From contig JAANXF010000002.1 of assembly GCA_018263395.1 (NCBI GenBank), positions 1 to 33,456 of the forward strand: DNA of 33,456 nucleotides, read 5' to 3'. The notes under the pieces were generated by a model. That model was not told where the DNA came from. It was given only the letters and a program-made list of their open reading frames with translations, and did no database searches. The DNA is from Methanonatronarchaeales archaeon (GTDB lineage: Archaea > Halobacteriota > Methanonatronarchaeia > JAANXF01). The position numbers and the translations under genes are program-made. This document shows positions 8,410 through 16,495 of the stretch, one piece after another (the stretch's first letter is position 1; each line of letters starts with the position of its first letter).

Positions 8410-8774
8410 GCCTCGTGCTGGTCAGCGGGAGGACCCTTGGCCAGGGGAAGACCAGGGACAAGGAGAAGCTCACGGAGGGCTACTTCGACGCAGCGGCGTT
8501 CGTCGAGCTGGACGCCGACGACGCAGACGACCTCGGTATCGAGGAGGGGGACGTGGCCCTTCTGGAGACGGGGGCTGGCGAGGTCAGGCTCCGGGCCAAG
8601 ACCGCGAGGGGGGATAGCAGCGGAGTCGCGTTCGTGCCCATGGGGCCCTGGGCCAACGCTCTCGTCGATGATGGTACAGAGGCGACCGGGATGCCGGAGT
8701 TCAAGAGCGTACCGGTGAAGGTCGAGAAGACGGACGGCTCCCCGACCACCCTTGACGATTTGCTTGGTGAGTAG
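8406..8774 (+). CDS. fwdD: Formylmethanofuran dehydrogenase subunit D
   Basis: A small 122-residue subunit equal to the C-terminal molybdopterin-dinucleotide-binding beta-barrel domain of larger molybdoenzymes. It completes the pterin cofactor site of FwdB in trans. Visible hallmarks are GRTLGQGKTRDKEKLTEGYF near the N-terminus and the GVAFVPMGPWANALVD motif at about 78-94. It is noticeably acidic. The ATG overlaps the ftr stop, and its own TAG lies one base before the most likely fwdB start. Whether the metal is Mo or W cannot be read from this subunit. Confidence 0.93.
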   Translation: MSLVLVSGRTLGQGKTRDKEKLTEGYFDAAAFVELDADDADDLGIEEGDVALLETGAGEVRLRAKTARGDSSGVAFVPMGPWANALVDDGTEATGMPEFKSVPVKVEKTDGSPTTLDDLLGE

Positions 8775-8775
8775 T

Positions 8776-10077
8776 GTGAGCGTTGCCGGGGAGAGGACCG
8801 GAGCTGAGGTGGTGAAAAACGTTACCTGTCCCTACTGCGGGCTTCTCTGCGACGACATCGACGTCTACCTGGAGGACGGCGAGATATCCAGAATAAAGAG
8901 GGGTTGCGGTCTCTCCAACGCCAAGTTCGTTTCGGAGGCCGACAGAATCGAGTCCCCCGCGGTCAGGGAGGGCGAGGAGCTCCACGAGGTTAGCTACGGG
9001 GAGGCAATCGAGAGGGCCGCCGAGGTTCTCCGGGAGGCGAAAAGGCCCGACTGCTACGGCTGGAGCAGCTGCAGCGTGGAGGCGCAGGGACTCGGAATCG
9101 AGCTGATGAAGGAGGCGCGTGGCTCCATAGGCTCCACCTCTGCGGTCTGCCACCTTCCCTCGGTGCTGGCCATGCAGGACTGCGGGGCCCCGAAGGCCAC
9201 GCTCGAGCAGGTAAGAAACCGGGCGGACGTCGTTATTTACTGGGGCTCCAACCCGGTGGAGGCACACCCCAGGCACTTCGAGCGGGTGACGAGGCGTGCC
9301 GACGGCTACTTCGTCAAGGGCAAGGACAGGTACATCGCCGTAGTCGACGTCAGGGAAACCCTTTCTGCCAAAATATCCGACGAATTCGTCAAGGTGGAAC
9401 CCGGTGGCGACTACGAGGCCCTTCAGGCGATGCGCTCGATGCTGCAGGGGAACGAAATCGAGGCCGACGAGGTGGGCGGCGTACCCGTGGAGACCCTCGG
9501 GGAGCTGCTGGGGAGAATGAAGGACGCCGACTTCGCCTGCATATTCTGGGGCCTCGGCGTCACGATGAGCGGCGCCAAGCACCGGAACGTGGAGGCGCTG
9601 ACCTCCCTCGCCAAGGAGCTGAACGATTACGGCCGCTGTGTCTCCGTACCGATGAGGGGGCACTTCAACGTAGCCGGGTTCGGACAGGTCTGTACCTGGA
9701 AGACCGGTTTCCCCGGCTTCGTGGACTTCACCGGAGACGAAATCAACTACGCACCGGGTGAGAACACCAGCGTCGACCTTCTCCGCCGCGGCGGGAGCGA
9801 CGCCATGCTGCTCGTCGGGAGCGACCCTGCTGCACACTTTCCGTTGAGGGCCGTTAAGCGTCTCAGGGAGGTACCGGTGGTGCAGGTGGACCCCCACCCC
9901 AACGCCACGACGAGGTTCGCGGACGTCGTGATTCCCAGCGCCTTAGTGGGCATAGAGGCGGAGGGCACCGCGTACAGGATGGACACGGTCCCGATACGCC
10001 TAAAGAAGGTCGTGGACCCGCCCGAGGGGGTAAGGACTGACGAGCGGATTATCCGCGACGTAATGGGGGCCCTGTGA
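8776..10077 (+). CDS. fwdB: Formylmethanofuran dehydrogenase subunit B (Mo/W catalytic subunit)
   Basis: Catalytic subunit that reduces CO2 to formate at a Mo/W-bis-pterin centre; formate then reaches FwdA through a tunnel. From the GTG at 8776 the [4Fe-4S] Cys set is Cys18-x2-Cys21-x3-Cys25 and Cys44 (CPYCGLLC, RGCGLSNAKF). The metal ligand is Cys125 in AVCHLPSVLAMQ, so this is a cysteine and not a selenocysteine form. WGSNPVEAHPRH and the late D-x-H-P-N-A-T-T-R-F segment are also typical. The open frame reaches back to a TTG at 8752 inside fwdD. I chose 8776 because it directly follows the fwdD stop and has GGTGAG just upstream; GTGs at 8809/8812 are also possible. Confidence 0.94.
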   Translation: MSVAGERTGAEVVKNVTCPYCGLLCDDIDVYLEDGEISRIKRGCGLSNAKFVSEADRIESPAVREGEELHEVSYGEAIERAAEVLREAKRPDCYGWSSCSVEAQGLGIELMKEARGSIGSTSAVCHLPSVLAMQDCGAPKATLEQVRNRADVVIYWGSNPVEAHPRHFERVTRRADGYFVKGKDRYIAVVDVRETLSAKISDEFVKVEPGGDYEALQAMRSMLQGNEIEADEVGGVPVETLGELLGRMKDADFACIFWGLGVTMSGAKHRNVEALTSLAKELNDYGRCVSVPMRGHFNVAGFGQVCTWKTGFPGFVDFTGDEINYAPGENTSVDLLRRGGSDAMLLVGSDPAAHFPLRAVKRLREVPVVQVDPHPNATTRFADVVIPSALVGIEAEGTAYRMDTVPIRLKKVVDPPEGVRTDERIIRDVMGAL

Positions 10078-11780
10078 TGGAGCTACGCATCCGCAACGGC
10101 CACGTGATCGACCCGGCAAGCGGCGTGAACGAGGTAAAGGACGTACTCGTGAGGGACGGAAAGGTGGTGGACGAGGTTTCCAGAGACGCCGAGGAAATCG
10201 ACGCGTCGGGAAAGCTCGTGGTCCCCGGAGGTGTCTGCCCTCACAGCCACATAGCCGGTCCCAAGTCGAACGTCGGTAGGCTGCTGAGGCCAGAGGACGG
10301 TCGGAAGGGCACGACCTCCGCGGGTCCCGGTGGGGGAGGTGGAAACTTCCCGGAGAGCGGATTCTCCCTTCCCAACACGTACGCAATCGGCTACCGATAC
10401 GCCCGCATGGGCTACACCACGGTGGTCGAACCCTCCATGGCGCCCATAGAGGCCCGCCACACTCACGAGGAGTTCAACGACATCCCCATCATCGACAAGG
10501 CGGCACTTCCGGAGGTGGGGAATAACTGGCTGCTCATGCGTTACCTCGCCTCAGGGGATACGGAGAGGGCAGCGGCCTACGCCGCCTGGCTGATTAGGGC
10601 CACCCGGGGATACGGCCTGAAAATAGTCAACCCGTGCGGCGTGGAGCAGTGGTCCCAGAGCGGGGGAAACGTCATGGACCTTGACCAGTCGGTGGAGCCC
10701 TTCGGCTGCACGCCGAGAAAAATCATCGAGGGATGCCTGGAGCTAAACGAGGCCCTCGGCCTGCCGCACTCCATTCACCTGCACGCAAACAACCTCGGAG
10801 TCCCGGGCAACGTCGAGACCCTGCTGGAATCCATGGAGCTGGCGTCCGGCCACGAAAACGACGACAGGGCGGTGCTGCACGCCACCCACGTACAGTTCAA
10901 CTCCTACGGGGGTGACTCGTGGGGGACCATGTCCAGCGAGGGCCTGTCCACCGCCGAGTTCGTCAACCGGAACCCGAACGTCACCATCGATCCCGCCGTC
11001 GTGACGTTCAAGGACACCACGACCATGACCGGGGACGCGCCTTTCGAGTACAACCTGCAGAAAATGACGAAGGGCAAGTACGTGGGCAGCGACGTCGGGC
11101 TCGAGGGCGGGGGAGGCGTGGTCCCCTTCGAGTACAAACCCGACAATCCGGTGGCCACGATCCAGTGGGCCACCGGCATGGAGGCCGCCCTCGGCGTCGA
11201 GGACCCGTGGCGGGTCTTCCTAACCACGGACCACCCGAACGCCGCGCCATTCACGGACTACCCGCTCATAATGAGCTGGCTGGCCTCTGCAGAGGAGAGG
11301 GAGCGCATCGTCAGCCGCGTGCATCCGGTGGTAAACAGGGCCACGGCGATGGGGACGATCGACAGGGAGTACACCCTGGAGGAGCTCGTGGTTATCACTC
11401 GCAGCGCCCCTGCGAGGGCCTACGACTTCGAGGGGAAGGGACACCTCGGGACGGGGGCCGACGCCGACGTGGCCATATACGACATCGACCCCGACGACAC
11501 CGACCCGTCCAGGCAGCACCAGGAACTGAGGCAGAAGCTCCAGGTCGCGAATTACACCGTGAAGGCCGGCGAAATAGTGCAGAGAGACGGGGAGATAAAG
11601 AGCGAGCCACTGGGCTCCACCCACTGGGTGGACGCGACCGGGGCAATCGATGGACACGTGTGGGAGGACGCGATGAGCGACATAGGGGACCACTTCCAGA
11701 ACTACGCCATCCAGCTCGAGAACTACTCGGTGCAAGAACAGTACCTGCCCACGGGAGAGGTCAGGGAGGTTGGGGTTTGA
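10074..11780 (+). CDS. fwdA: Formylmethanofuran dehydrogenase subunit A (amidohydrolase)
   Basis: Dinuclear-metal amidohydrolase subunit that condenses formate with methanofuran or hydrolyses formylmethanofuran. The 568 residues show the metal site: H57-S-H59 in PHSHIAGPK, Lys183 in YGLKIVNPCG (the likely carboxylated lysine), His235/His237 in HSIHLHANN, His272 in ATHVQF, and the late TTDHPNAAPFTDYP motif. It starts at GTG 10074, overlapping the fwdB TGA, or at ATG 10077. Its own stop overlaps the fwdC TTG. Together with FwdB it forms the core of the complex. Confidence 0.95.
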   Translation: MMELRIRNGHVIDPASGVNEVKDVLVRDGKVVDEVSRDAEEIDASGKLVVPGGVCPHSHIAGPKSNVGRLLRPEDGRKGTTSAGPGGGGGNFPESGFSLPNTYAIGYRYARMGYTTVVEPSMAPIEARHTHEEFNDIPIIDKAALPEVGNNWLLMRYLASGDTERAAAYAAWLIRATRGYGLKIVNPCGVEQWSQSGGNVMDLDQSVEPFGCTPRKIIEGCLELNEALGLPHSIHLHANNLGVPGNVETLLESMELASGHENDDRAVLHATHVQFNSYGGDSWGTMSSEGLSTAEFVNRNPNVTIDPAVVTFKDTTTMTGDAPFEYNLQKMTKGKYVGSDVGLEGGGGVVPFEYKPDNPVATIQWATGMEAALGVEDPWRVFLTTDHPNAAPFTDYPLIMSWLASAEERERIVSRVHPVVNRATAMGTIDREYTLEELVVITRSAPARAYDFEGKGHLGTGADADVAIYDIDPDDTDPSRQHQELRQKLQVANYTVKAGEIVQRDGEIKSEPLGSTHWVDATGAIDGHVWEDAMSDIGDHFQNYAIQLENYSVQEQYLPTGEVREVGV

Positions 11781-12541
11781 AGACCCTGCGCCTGAGCCTC
11801 AGAGACGCGCCGACGGTGGAGGCCGAGCTCGCCCTGACTCCACGCAGTGTGGTGGGCCTGTCCACCGAGGAGGTCTCCGACCTGAAGGTGATGCACGGAA
11901 ACCGGGAGACGGGACTCGTCGACTTCTTCGAGATATCGGGGGAAACCGCCGACCAGGCGGGAGACCAGAGAATCGAGATAACCGGCGACCTGGCCGGGTT
12001 CAAATCTGTCGGACGCGGAATGGAGGGAGGAGAAATCGTGGTGAGTGGAGACGCGGGGCTGTACGCCGGAGCGGAGATGCGGGGGGGAAGCCTCGTCGTC
12101 GACGGAGACGTCTCGAACTGGTGCGGTGCCGAGAAGGCCGGCGGAAAAATCGTCGTAAAGGGTGGCGCCGGTGCCTACCTGGGTGGCGCCTACCGCGGGA
12201 GCCGCAGCGGAATGACAAGCGGCTCAATCCGGGTGGACGGCTCGGTGGGAGACGAGTGCGGTGCCTGGATGCGCGGGGGCTCGATACGCGTAAGGGGGGA
12301 CGCGGGTCGGATGCTCGGTATACACATGGACGGAGGCTCGATTCACGTGGAAGGCGACGCGGGACGTTACGCCGGAGGCGCGATGACCGGTGGACGCGTA
12401 ATCGTCGACGGCGCAGTTGACCCGATGGCCACTTTCAGGAGGGGCCGGGATGAGGACGTCGAGGACGAGGTTTACCAGCGGTTCCTCGGGGACTCCGCGG
12501 AGGGTGGAGATGGCGAAATAATGACGCCCCGGCGGGGCTAA
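11777..12541 (+). CDS. fwdC: Formylmethanofuran dehydrogenase subunit C
   Basis: The 254-residue structural subunit related to the C-terminal domain of glutamate synthase large subunit: a right-handed beta-helix built of G-x-x-G-x-x-x-G repeats. About seven such turns are visible between residues 85 and 215 (for example GGEIVVSGDAGLYAGAEM and GGSIRVRGDAGRMLGIHM). It starts with TTG at 11777 in a TTGA overlap with the fwdA stop; no other start lies closer. The frame runs open far upstream inside fwdA, which could mislead gene callers. No fwdF/fwdG ferredoxin-like genes follow. Confidence 0.93.
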   Translation: MKTLRLSLRDAPTVEAELALTPRSVVGLSTEEVSDLKVMHGNRETGLVDFFEISGETADQAGDQRIEITGDLAGFKSVGRGMEGGEIVVSGDAGLYAGAEMRGGSLVVDGDVSNWCGAEKAGGKIVVKGGAGAYLGGAYRGSRSGMTSGSIRVDGSVGDECGAWMRGGSIRVRGDAGRMLGIHMDGGSIHVEGDAGRYAGGAMTGGRVIVDGAVDPMATFRRGRDEDVEDEVYQRFLGDSAEGGDGEIMTPRRG

Positions 12542-12552
12542 GGAACCGCAGA

Positions 12553-12957
12553 ATGGGCGATTTCAGGCACCTGAGTGCCGACGCAGTGGTCACCTTCGGC
12601 GGAAGGGTCGTCCTGGTCCGGAGGGACGTTCCTCCCTTCGAGGGGGCCTGGGGTTCTGCCGGGAGGAATGGTGGAGCCCGGAGAGACCGCTGCGGAGGCC
12701 GCGGAGCGCGAGGCGCGAGAAGAGGCCGGCCTGAAGGTTTCAGCCGCGAGGTTCGTCGGGCTCTTCGACTCCACGGACCGTGACGGGAGGGGAAACGTAT
12801 CTGCGGCCTACGTCTGCGAAACGGTTGACGGGGAGCAGGCGCCGGAGCCGGGTGAGGGGGCGTCTGAGGCGGACTCTTCCCTATCGACAGCCTTCCCGAA
12901 AGCGTCGGTTTCGATCATCGGGAGATCGTCGATGCGGCTCTGCATCGTGCCGAGTAG
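12553..12957 (+). pseudogene. Nudix hydrolase with two compensating frameshifts
   Basis: Frame 1 starts MGDFRHLSADAVVTFGG and reaches FEGAW at about 12651. The reading must then slip by one base in TGGGG to continue as VLPGGMVEPGE in frame 2. Frame 2 carries a perfect Nudix box, G-x5-E-x7-REAREEAGL. At about 12874 a missing base returns it to frame 1, giving FPIDSLPESVGFDHREIVDAALHRAE and TAG at 12955-12957. Repaired, it is about 134 residues, a normal MutT-like size, and all parts look conserved. Either both indels are assembly errors, or this is a recent pseudogene. Substrate unknown; Nudix enzymes cleave nucleoside diphosphate-linked compounds. It sits 11 nt after fwdC and may be co-transcribed. 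Confidence 0.8.
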
Positions 12958-13140
12958 GTCCGTGGCCGGATGGTTGACACAGAACTCGTTTCAAAAAGGG
13001 CTGAGAGGATAAACCCCAGTCGTCCTCCTCGCCTGACCTGAGGGACCGTACCCGCCATCGCCGTGGTTTTTGAAACGGCCTCACAGCAAGTTCCCCGTGG
13101 AGACGGAATGGCGTCACGCGCCCGTAACCACCCCGTCAGA

Positions 13141-13148
13141 GATAAGTT
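13141..13148 (+). promoter_or_regulatory. Weak TATA-like element upstream of the DtxR-family gene
   Basis: GATAAGTT lies 22-29 nt before the ATG at 13170, the position expected for a leaderless transcript, although the match is weak. Confidence 0.3.
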
Positions 13149-13169
13149 AGGGGGCACCCAACTCAGCAC

Positions 13170-13835
13170 ATGCCCGGCCAGGAGCTCTCCCCGAACGTGG
13201 AGGAGTACATGGAGGAGATATACAGGCTCAGTACGGAGGGAGAGGCGTCCGTATCCACCGGGGACCTCGCCGACAGGCTGGGGGTCAGGGCACCCTCCGT
13301 AACCGAGATGCTGGGCAGCCTCGCGGAGAAGGGGCTGGTCGATTACGGGCCGTACAGGGGCGCCGTCCTGACCGACCTCGGGTACAGGGAGGGCAGAAGG
13401 CTGGTCGAGAAACACCGGCTGGTCGAAAGGCTTCTGACGGACGTAATAGGGCTGGACTGGTCCGAGGTTCACGACGAGGCCTGCGAGCTGGAGCACGCAA
13501 TCTCCGACGAACTCGAGGAGAAAATCAGGGAGGCGCTGGAGAACCCGGAAACGTGTCCCCACGGCAAACCGGTGAAGGGCCGAATGGACGACGTCTCGCT
13601 AGACGAGGTGGAGCCGGGGGGTTACGGAATCGTGACCTCGGTCAGCGACGGGGACCCGGAACTCCTGCAGGAACTTAAGGCGCTCGGCGTGGTTCCCGGG
13701 GCAGAGGTCGAAGTCGTCAGGAGGCTGGATAACGGGGAAACCGTGCTAAGGGTAGACGGCACCAGGGTTTTGCTGAACCCGCCCGCCTCCGGGGCGGTGA
13801 GGGTCGAGCCGGCGAACCCTCCTGAACCGGGTTAG
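13170..13835 (+). CDS. DtxR/MntR-family metal-dependent regulator with FeoA domain
   Basis: A 221-residue metal-sensing repressor. The winged HTH spans about residues 8-65 (STGDLADRLGVRAPSVTEML). The dimerisation and metal-binding region holds the conserved set His101, Cys105, Glu108 and His109 (VHDEACELEHAISD). A C-terminal FeoA/SH3-like domain covers about 148-215. Such proteins bind Fe(II) or Mn(II) and repress metal-uptake genes. The next gene, 30 nt downstream, is ferritin-like with its own TATA box overlapping the end of this gene. I infer control of iron or manganese homeostasis. Confidence 0.92.
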   Translation: MPGQELSPNVEEYMEEIYRLSTEGEASVSTGDLADRLGVRAPSVTEMLGSLAEKGLVDYGPYRGAVLTDLGYREGRRLVEKHRLVERLLTDVIGLDWSEVHDEACELEHAISDELEEKIREALENPETCPHGKPVKGRMDDVSLDEVEPGGYGIVTSVSDGDPELLQELKALGVVPGAEVEVVRRLDNGETVLRVDGTRVLLNPPASGAVRVEPANPPEPG

Positions 13836-13841
13836 ATTAAA
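13834..13841 (+). promoter_or_regulatory. TATA-like box for the ferritin-like gene
   Basis: AGATTAAA overlaps the stop of the DtxR-family gene and ends 25 nt before the ATG at 13867. This supports that ATG over an upstream TTG at 13858. Confidence 0.5.
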
Positions 13842-13866
13842 CAGGTCCCCACTCGATTTGTTCCGG

Positions 13867-14346
13867 ATGGTTACGAGCATACCCGACAGGGAAATCCTCG
13901 TCGACCTGGTCCAGAGGGCTGTAGAGATGGAGAGAATCGCCGAGACCAGCGACATCTGGAAGGTATACGACGCCACCGAGGACGAGAAGGTGAAGGCCCT
14001 CCTTTTCGACATGAAGGTTCAGAGCGAGCACCACCTACACGTGCTTCTGGGGGTGGCCGGGGAAATTGGACTGGACGTCGACGTGGACGAACTGGAGCGC
14101 AGGGCGGAGCAGAACAGGCTAATCAAGGAGGGGATGGACCTCGTGGACGTCCTTAAAAAGCTCAGGCAGCACGACATGAACTGTCGGGATTTCTACATGC
14201 GTATAGCGGAGTCGCTGGAGGCCTCCTCTCTCGAGGACGTGGATTCGGAGTCGGTTGCGGAGAGGTTCGAGTATCTCTCCGAGTACGAGGACAGGCACGT
14301 CGAGAGGATGAGCGAACAGATAGAGAGACTTCAGAGTAGCCTCTGA
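13867..14346 (+). CDS. Ferritin-like (four-helix) protein
   Basis: A 159-residue, all-helical and strongly charged protein laid out like ferritin/rubrerythrin-type four-helix bundles. Possible metal ligands are Glu20/Glu22 in helix 1, Glu54-His55 in helix 2 (QSEHH), Glu115 in helix 3 and an E-x-x-H at Glu141-His144 in helix 4. The helix 2 motif is not the canonical E-x-x-H (a Gln sits at the Glu position), so the di-iron site may be modified. There is no rubredoxin domain. Its position behind a DtxR-family regulator suits a role in iron storage or peroxide protection, but this is inference. Confidence 0.7.
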   Translation: MVTSIPDREILVDLVQRAVEMERIAETSDIWKVYDATEDEKVKALLFDMKVQSEHHLHVLLGVAGEIGLDVDVDELERRAEQNRLIKEGMDLVDVLKKLRQHDMNCRDFYMRIAESLEASSLEDVDSESVAERFEYLSEYEDRHVERMSEQIERLQSSL

Positions 14347-14467
14347 CCCGCAGGCACCCTCCTGAACTCTTCGCTCAGCGACCACCCGCTCGCTCGATAG
14401 GGGCGAAGAGGGGAGTTAAAAAATTGCGAATATCGCAGAGAGGAGCACTGCGGCCCCGGGCTGGAGA

Positions 14468-14674
14468 CTATGCCTGCCGCTTCACTGTGAACGCGACCTC
14501 TATCTCCGTGTGGTAGAGGTCCACGCCGCTGTCACCGACGTGAGCCGTCTGCTCCACGACCTCTATCCACTCTATGTCGTGGAGTGTCTCCATCGCCTCC
14601 TCGATGGCGACCTGCGTGGCGTCCTCCCAGCTCTCCGGAGACGAACCTATCAGGGTTATCTTCTTGCGGACCAT
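14468..14674 (-). CDS. Dodecin (flavin-binding small protein)
   Basis: A 68-residue protein matching the dodecin family: KKITLIGSSPESWEDAT start, central LHDIEWIEVVEQ, and a beta-strand finish (YHTEIEVAFTVKR). Trp36 sits where dodecins stack flavin. Dodecins form hollow dodecamers that store or buffer flavins; in haloarchaea they bind riboflavin/lumichrome. It stands alone, with a TATA-like TTTAAA at 14699-14704, about 25-30 nt upstream of the ATG, so it is probably leaderless. Confidence 0.92.
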   Translation of the reverse strand: MVRKKITLIGSSPESWEDATQVAIEEAMETLHDIEWIEVVEQTAHVGDSGVDLYHTEIEVAFTVKRQA

Positions 14675-14698
14675 GCCGTAATGTCGCGCCCAAAATGA

Positions 14699-14704
14699 TT
14701 TAAA
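14699..14704 (-). promoter_or_regulatory. TATA-like box for dodecin
   Basis: TTTAAA 25-30 nt upstream of the minus-strand ATG at 14674. It lies next to the pyrG stop, so dodecin has its own promoter. Confidence 0.5.
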
Positions 14705-14706
14705 AT

Positions 14707-16311
14707 CTACCCGCCGAGGGCACTGACGAACCCGAGGAATACCGGGTTCGGCTTCCCGGGCCTCGACGTGAACTCCGGGTGGTACTGGGTCCCCACGAAG
14801 AAGGGGTGGCCCTCGAGTTCCAGAATCTCCATCCTCCTAGCCGTCTCGTCCTTCCCGGTGAACTTCATTCCGGCTATCTCGAGCTGGGCGATGTACCTCG
14901 GATTCACCTCGTACCTGTGGCGGTGCCGCTCCACCACCTCGCTACTCCCGTACAGGTCGTTGGCGAGGGAACCCGGCATCACTATAGTGCGCTGGTCACC
15001 GAGCCGCATCGTGCCACCCATGTCGTCCACCTCCGCCTGCTCGGGCAGCACGTCTATCACCGGCTCCGGCGTGCCCGGCTCCAGCTCCGTGCTGTGTGCG
15101 CCATCCAGCCCCAGCACGTTCCTCGCGAACTCTATGACGGCGAGCTGGAACCCCAGGCAGAGGCCCAGAAACGGCTTGCCCGACTCGCGGGCGTAACGAA
15201 TCGCCTCGATTTTGCCCCCGGAACCCCGGGAGCCGAAGCCGCCCGGCACCAGGACACCATCCGCCTCCTCCAGAATCTCCTCGTAATCGTATTCGTCTTC
15301 ACCGCTTAGCGTTCCCTCGATGCGCTCCGCGTCTACCCAGAGGATTTCTAAACTCGCTCCGCACACCGCCCCGGCGTGCTTCAGCGACTCCACGATCGAG
15401 TGGTAGGAGTCCTCCAGCTGCACGTACTTTCCGACGACTGCCACCCTGAGCTCCTCCTCCGCACCCTTTACGGACTCGACCATCTCGGCCCACCCGGAGA
15501 GGTCCTCGTCCAGGGACAGGTCCAGCCTCCTCTCGAGGTACTCCAGGGCACCCTCCTCGTTCAGCACAAGGGGAACCTCGTAGATCTCCTCGACGTCGTG
15601 GGCGCTCCACACCGCCTCCACGGTAACGTCGCAGAAGAGCGCGATTTTCTCCTTCGTCTCCTCCTCCAGGCGTGCGTTGCACCTGCCGACGATTACGTCC
15701 GGTGCCAGCCCGGTTTCCCTCAGCTCACTGACGGAGTGCTGCGTGGGCTTCGTCTTCTGCTCACCCACCACGCTCAGGACCGGTACCAGCGTCACGTGGA
15801 CGAGCAGGAAGTCCTCCGGCGGAAGCTCGTTCCTCATCTGGCGAATCGCCTCCAGGTAGGGCATGGATTCGATGTCCCCCACAGTTCCCCCTATCTCGAC
15901 GATTGCCACGTCGGCCTCGTCCTCGACTGCGCTCCGGATCTCCGACTTAATTTCGTCGGTGACGTGGGGAATTATCTGAACGGTCTTGCCGAGGTAGTCC
16001 CCTGCGCGCTCCCGCTCGATCACGGACCTGTACACCTTTCCCGTGGTTATGTTGTGGTCGCCGGTCAGCTCCACGTTCAGGAAGCGCTCGTAGTTGCCGA
16101 GGTCGAGGTCCACCTCCGACCCGTCCTTGAGCACGTACACCTCCCCGTGCTGGTACGGACTCATCGTCCCGGGGTCGATGTTGAGGTACGGGTCCACCTT
16201 CACCGCCGTGACGTCGAGGCCGTGGCTCTTCAGAATGCGGCCTATGGAGGCGGCGGTGACCCCCTTCCCGAGGCCACTCATCACGCCGCCGGTCACGAAG
16301 ACGTACTTCAT
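14707..16311 (-). CDS. pyrG: CTP synthase
   Basis: ATP-dependent amination of UTP to CTP using glutamine. The 534 residues have the normal two-domain layout: the synthetase domain from [17 protein letters not shown] (P-loop-like) to about 270, and a class I glutaminase domain at about 288-534 with nucleophile Cys385 (GLCLGFQ) and His511/Glu513 (QYHPEF). UTP/Mg-site motifs such as [11 protein letters not shown] are intact. Its ATG overlaps the stop of the Trm112-like gene (ATGA), so purA, the Trm112-like gene and pyrG form one minus-strand operon that joins purine and pyrimidine nucleotide synthesis. Confidence 0.97.
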   Translation of the reverse strand: MKYVFVTGGVMSGLGKGVTAASIGRILKSHGLDVTAVKVDPYLNIDPGTMSPYQHGEVYVLKDGSEVDLDLGNYERFLNVELTGDHNITTGKVYRSVIERERAGDYLGKTVQIIPHVTDEIKSEIRSAVEDEADVAIVEIGGTVGDIESMPYLEAIRQMRNELPPEDFLLVHVTLVPVLSVVGEQKTKPTQHSVSELRETGLAPDVIVGRCNARLEEETKEKIALFCDVTVEAVWSAHDVEEIYEVPLVLNEEGALEYLERRLDLSLDEDLSGWAEMVESVKGAEEELRVAVVGKYVQLEDSYHSIVESLKHAGAVCGASLEILWVDAERIEGTLSGEDEYDYEEILEEADGVLVPGGFGSRGSGGKIEAIRYARESGKPFLGLCLGFQLAVIEFARNVLGLDGAHSTELEPGTPEPVIDVLPEQAEVDDMGGTMRLGDQRTIVMPGSLANDLYGSSEVVERHRHRYEVNPRYIAQLEIAGMKFTGKDETARRMEILELEGHPFFVGTQYHPEFTSRPGKPNPVFLGFVSALGG

Positions 16312-16490
16312 TCCTCGAAGTCTGGCGGAAGCAGGTTCGGGATACCCTCCTCTATCGGGTACTCCTCGTCGCAGGCCTCGCAGTAAAGGGTGCCCTCCAG
16401 AACCTCGTCTCCTTCCTCCTCCTCAACGCGGAGCTCGAGTTCCCCCTTGCAGACGGGGCAAGCCAGGATGTCCATGAGGTCCCTCTTCAT
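16308..16490 (-). CDS. Trm112-family zinc-binding methyltransferase activator
   Basis: A 60-residue protein with the Trm112 layout: [20 protein letters not shown], then a second Cys pair in [21 protein letters not shown]. The four cysteines likely bind zinc. Archaeal Trm112 partners and activates several class I methyltransferases that modify tRNA, rRNA and release factor. I chose the ATG at 16490; a GTG at 16496 sharing one base with the purA stop is the alternative. It lies between purA and pyrG, and no methyltransferase gene is next to it. Confidence 0.85.
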   Translation of the reverse strand: MKRDLMDILACPVCKGELELRVEEEEGDEVLEGTLYCEACDEEYPIEEGIPNLLPPDFEE

Positions 16491-16495
16491 ACCCA

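Noticed and set aside
10919-11776. Long upstream extension of the fwdC frame inside fwdA
   Set aside because: Arg/Gly-rich translation typical of an out-of-frame shadow; FwdA is well conserved there.
12553-12957. Programmed ribosomal frameshifting in the Nudix gene
   Set aside because: No classic slippery heptamer plus pseudoknot visible, and two opposite shifts would be needed.
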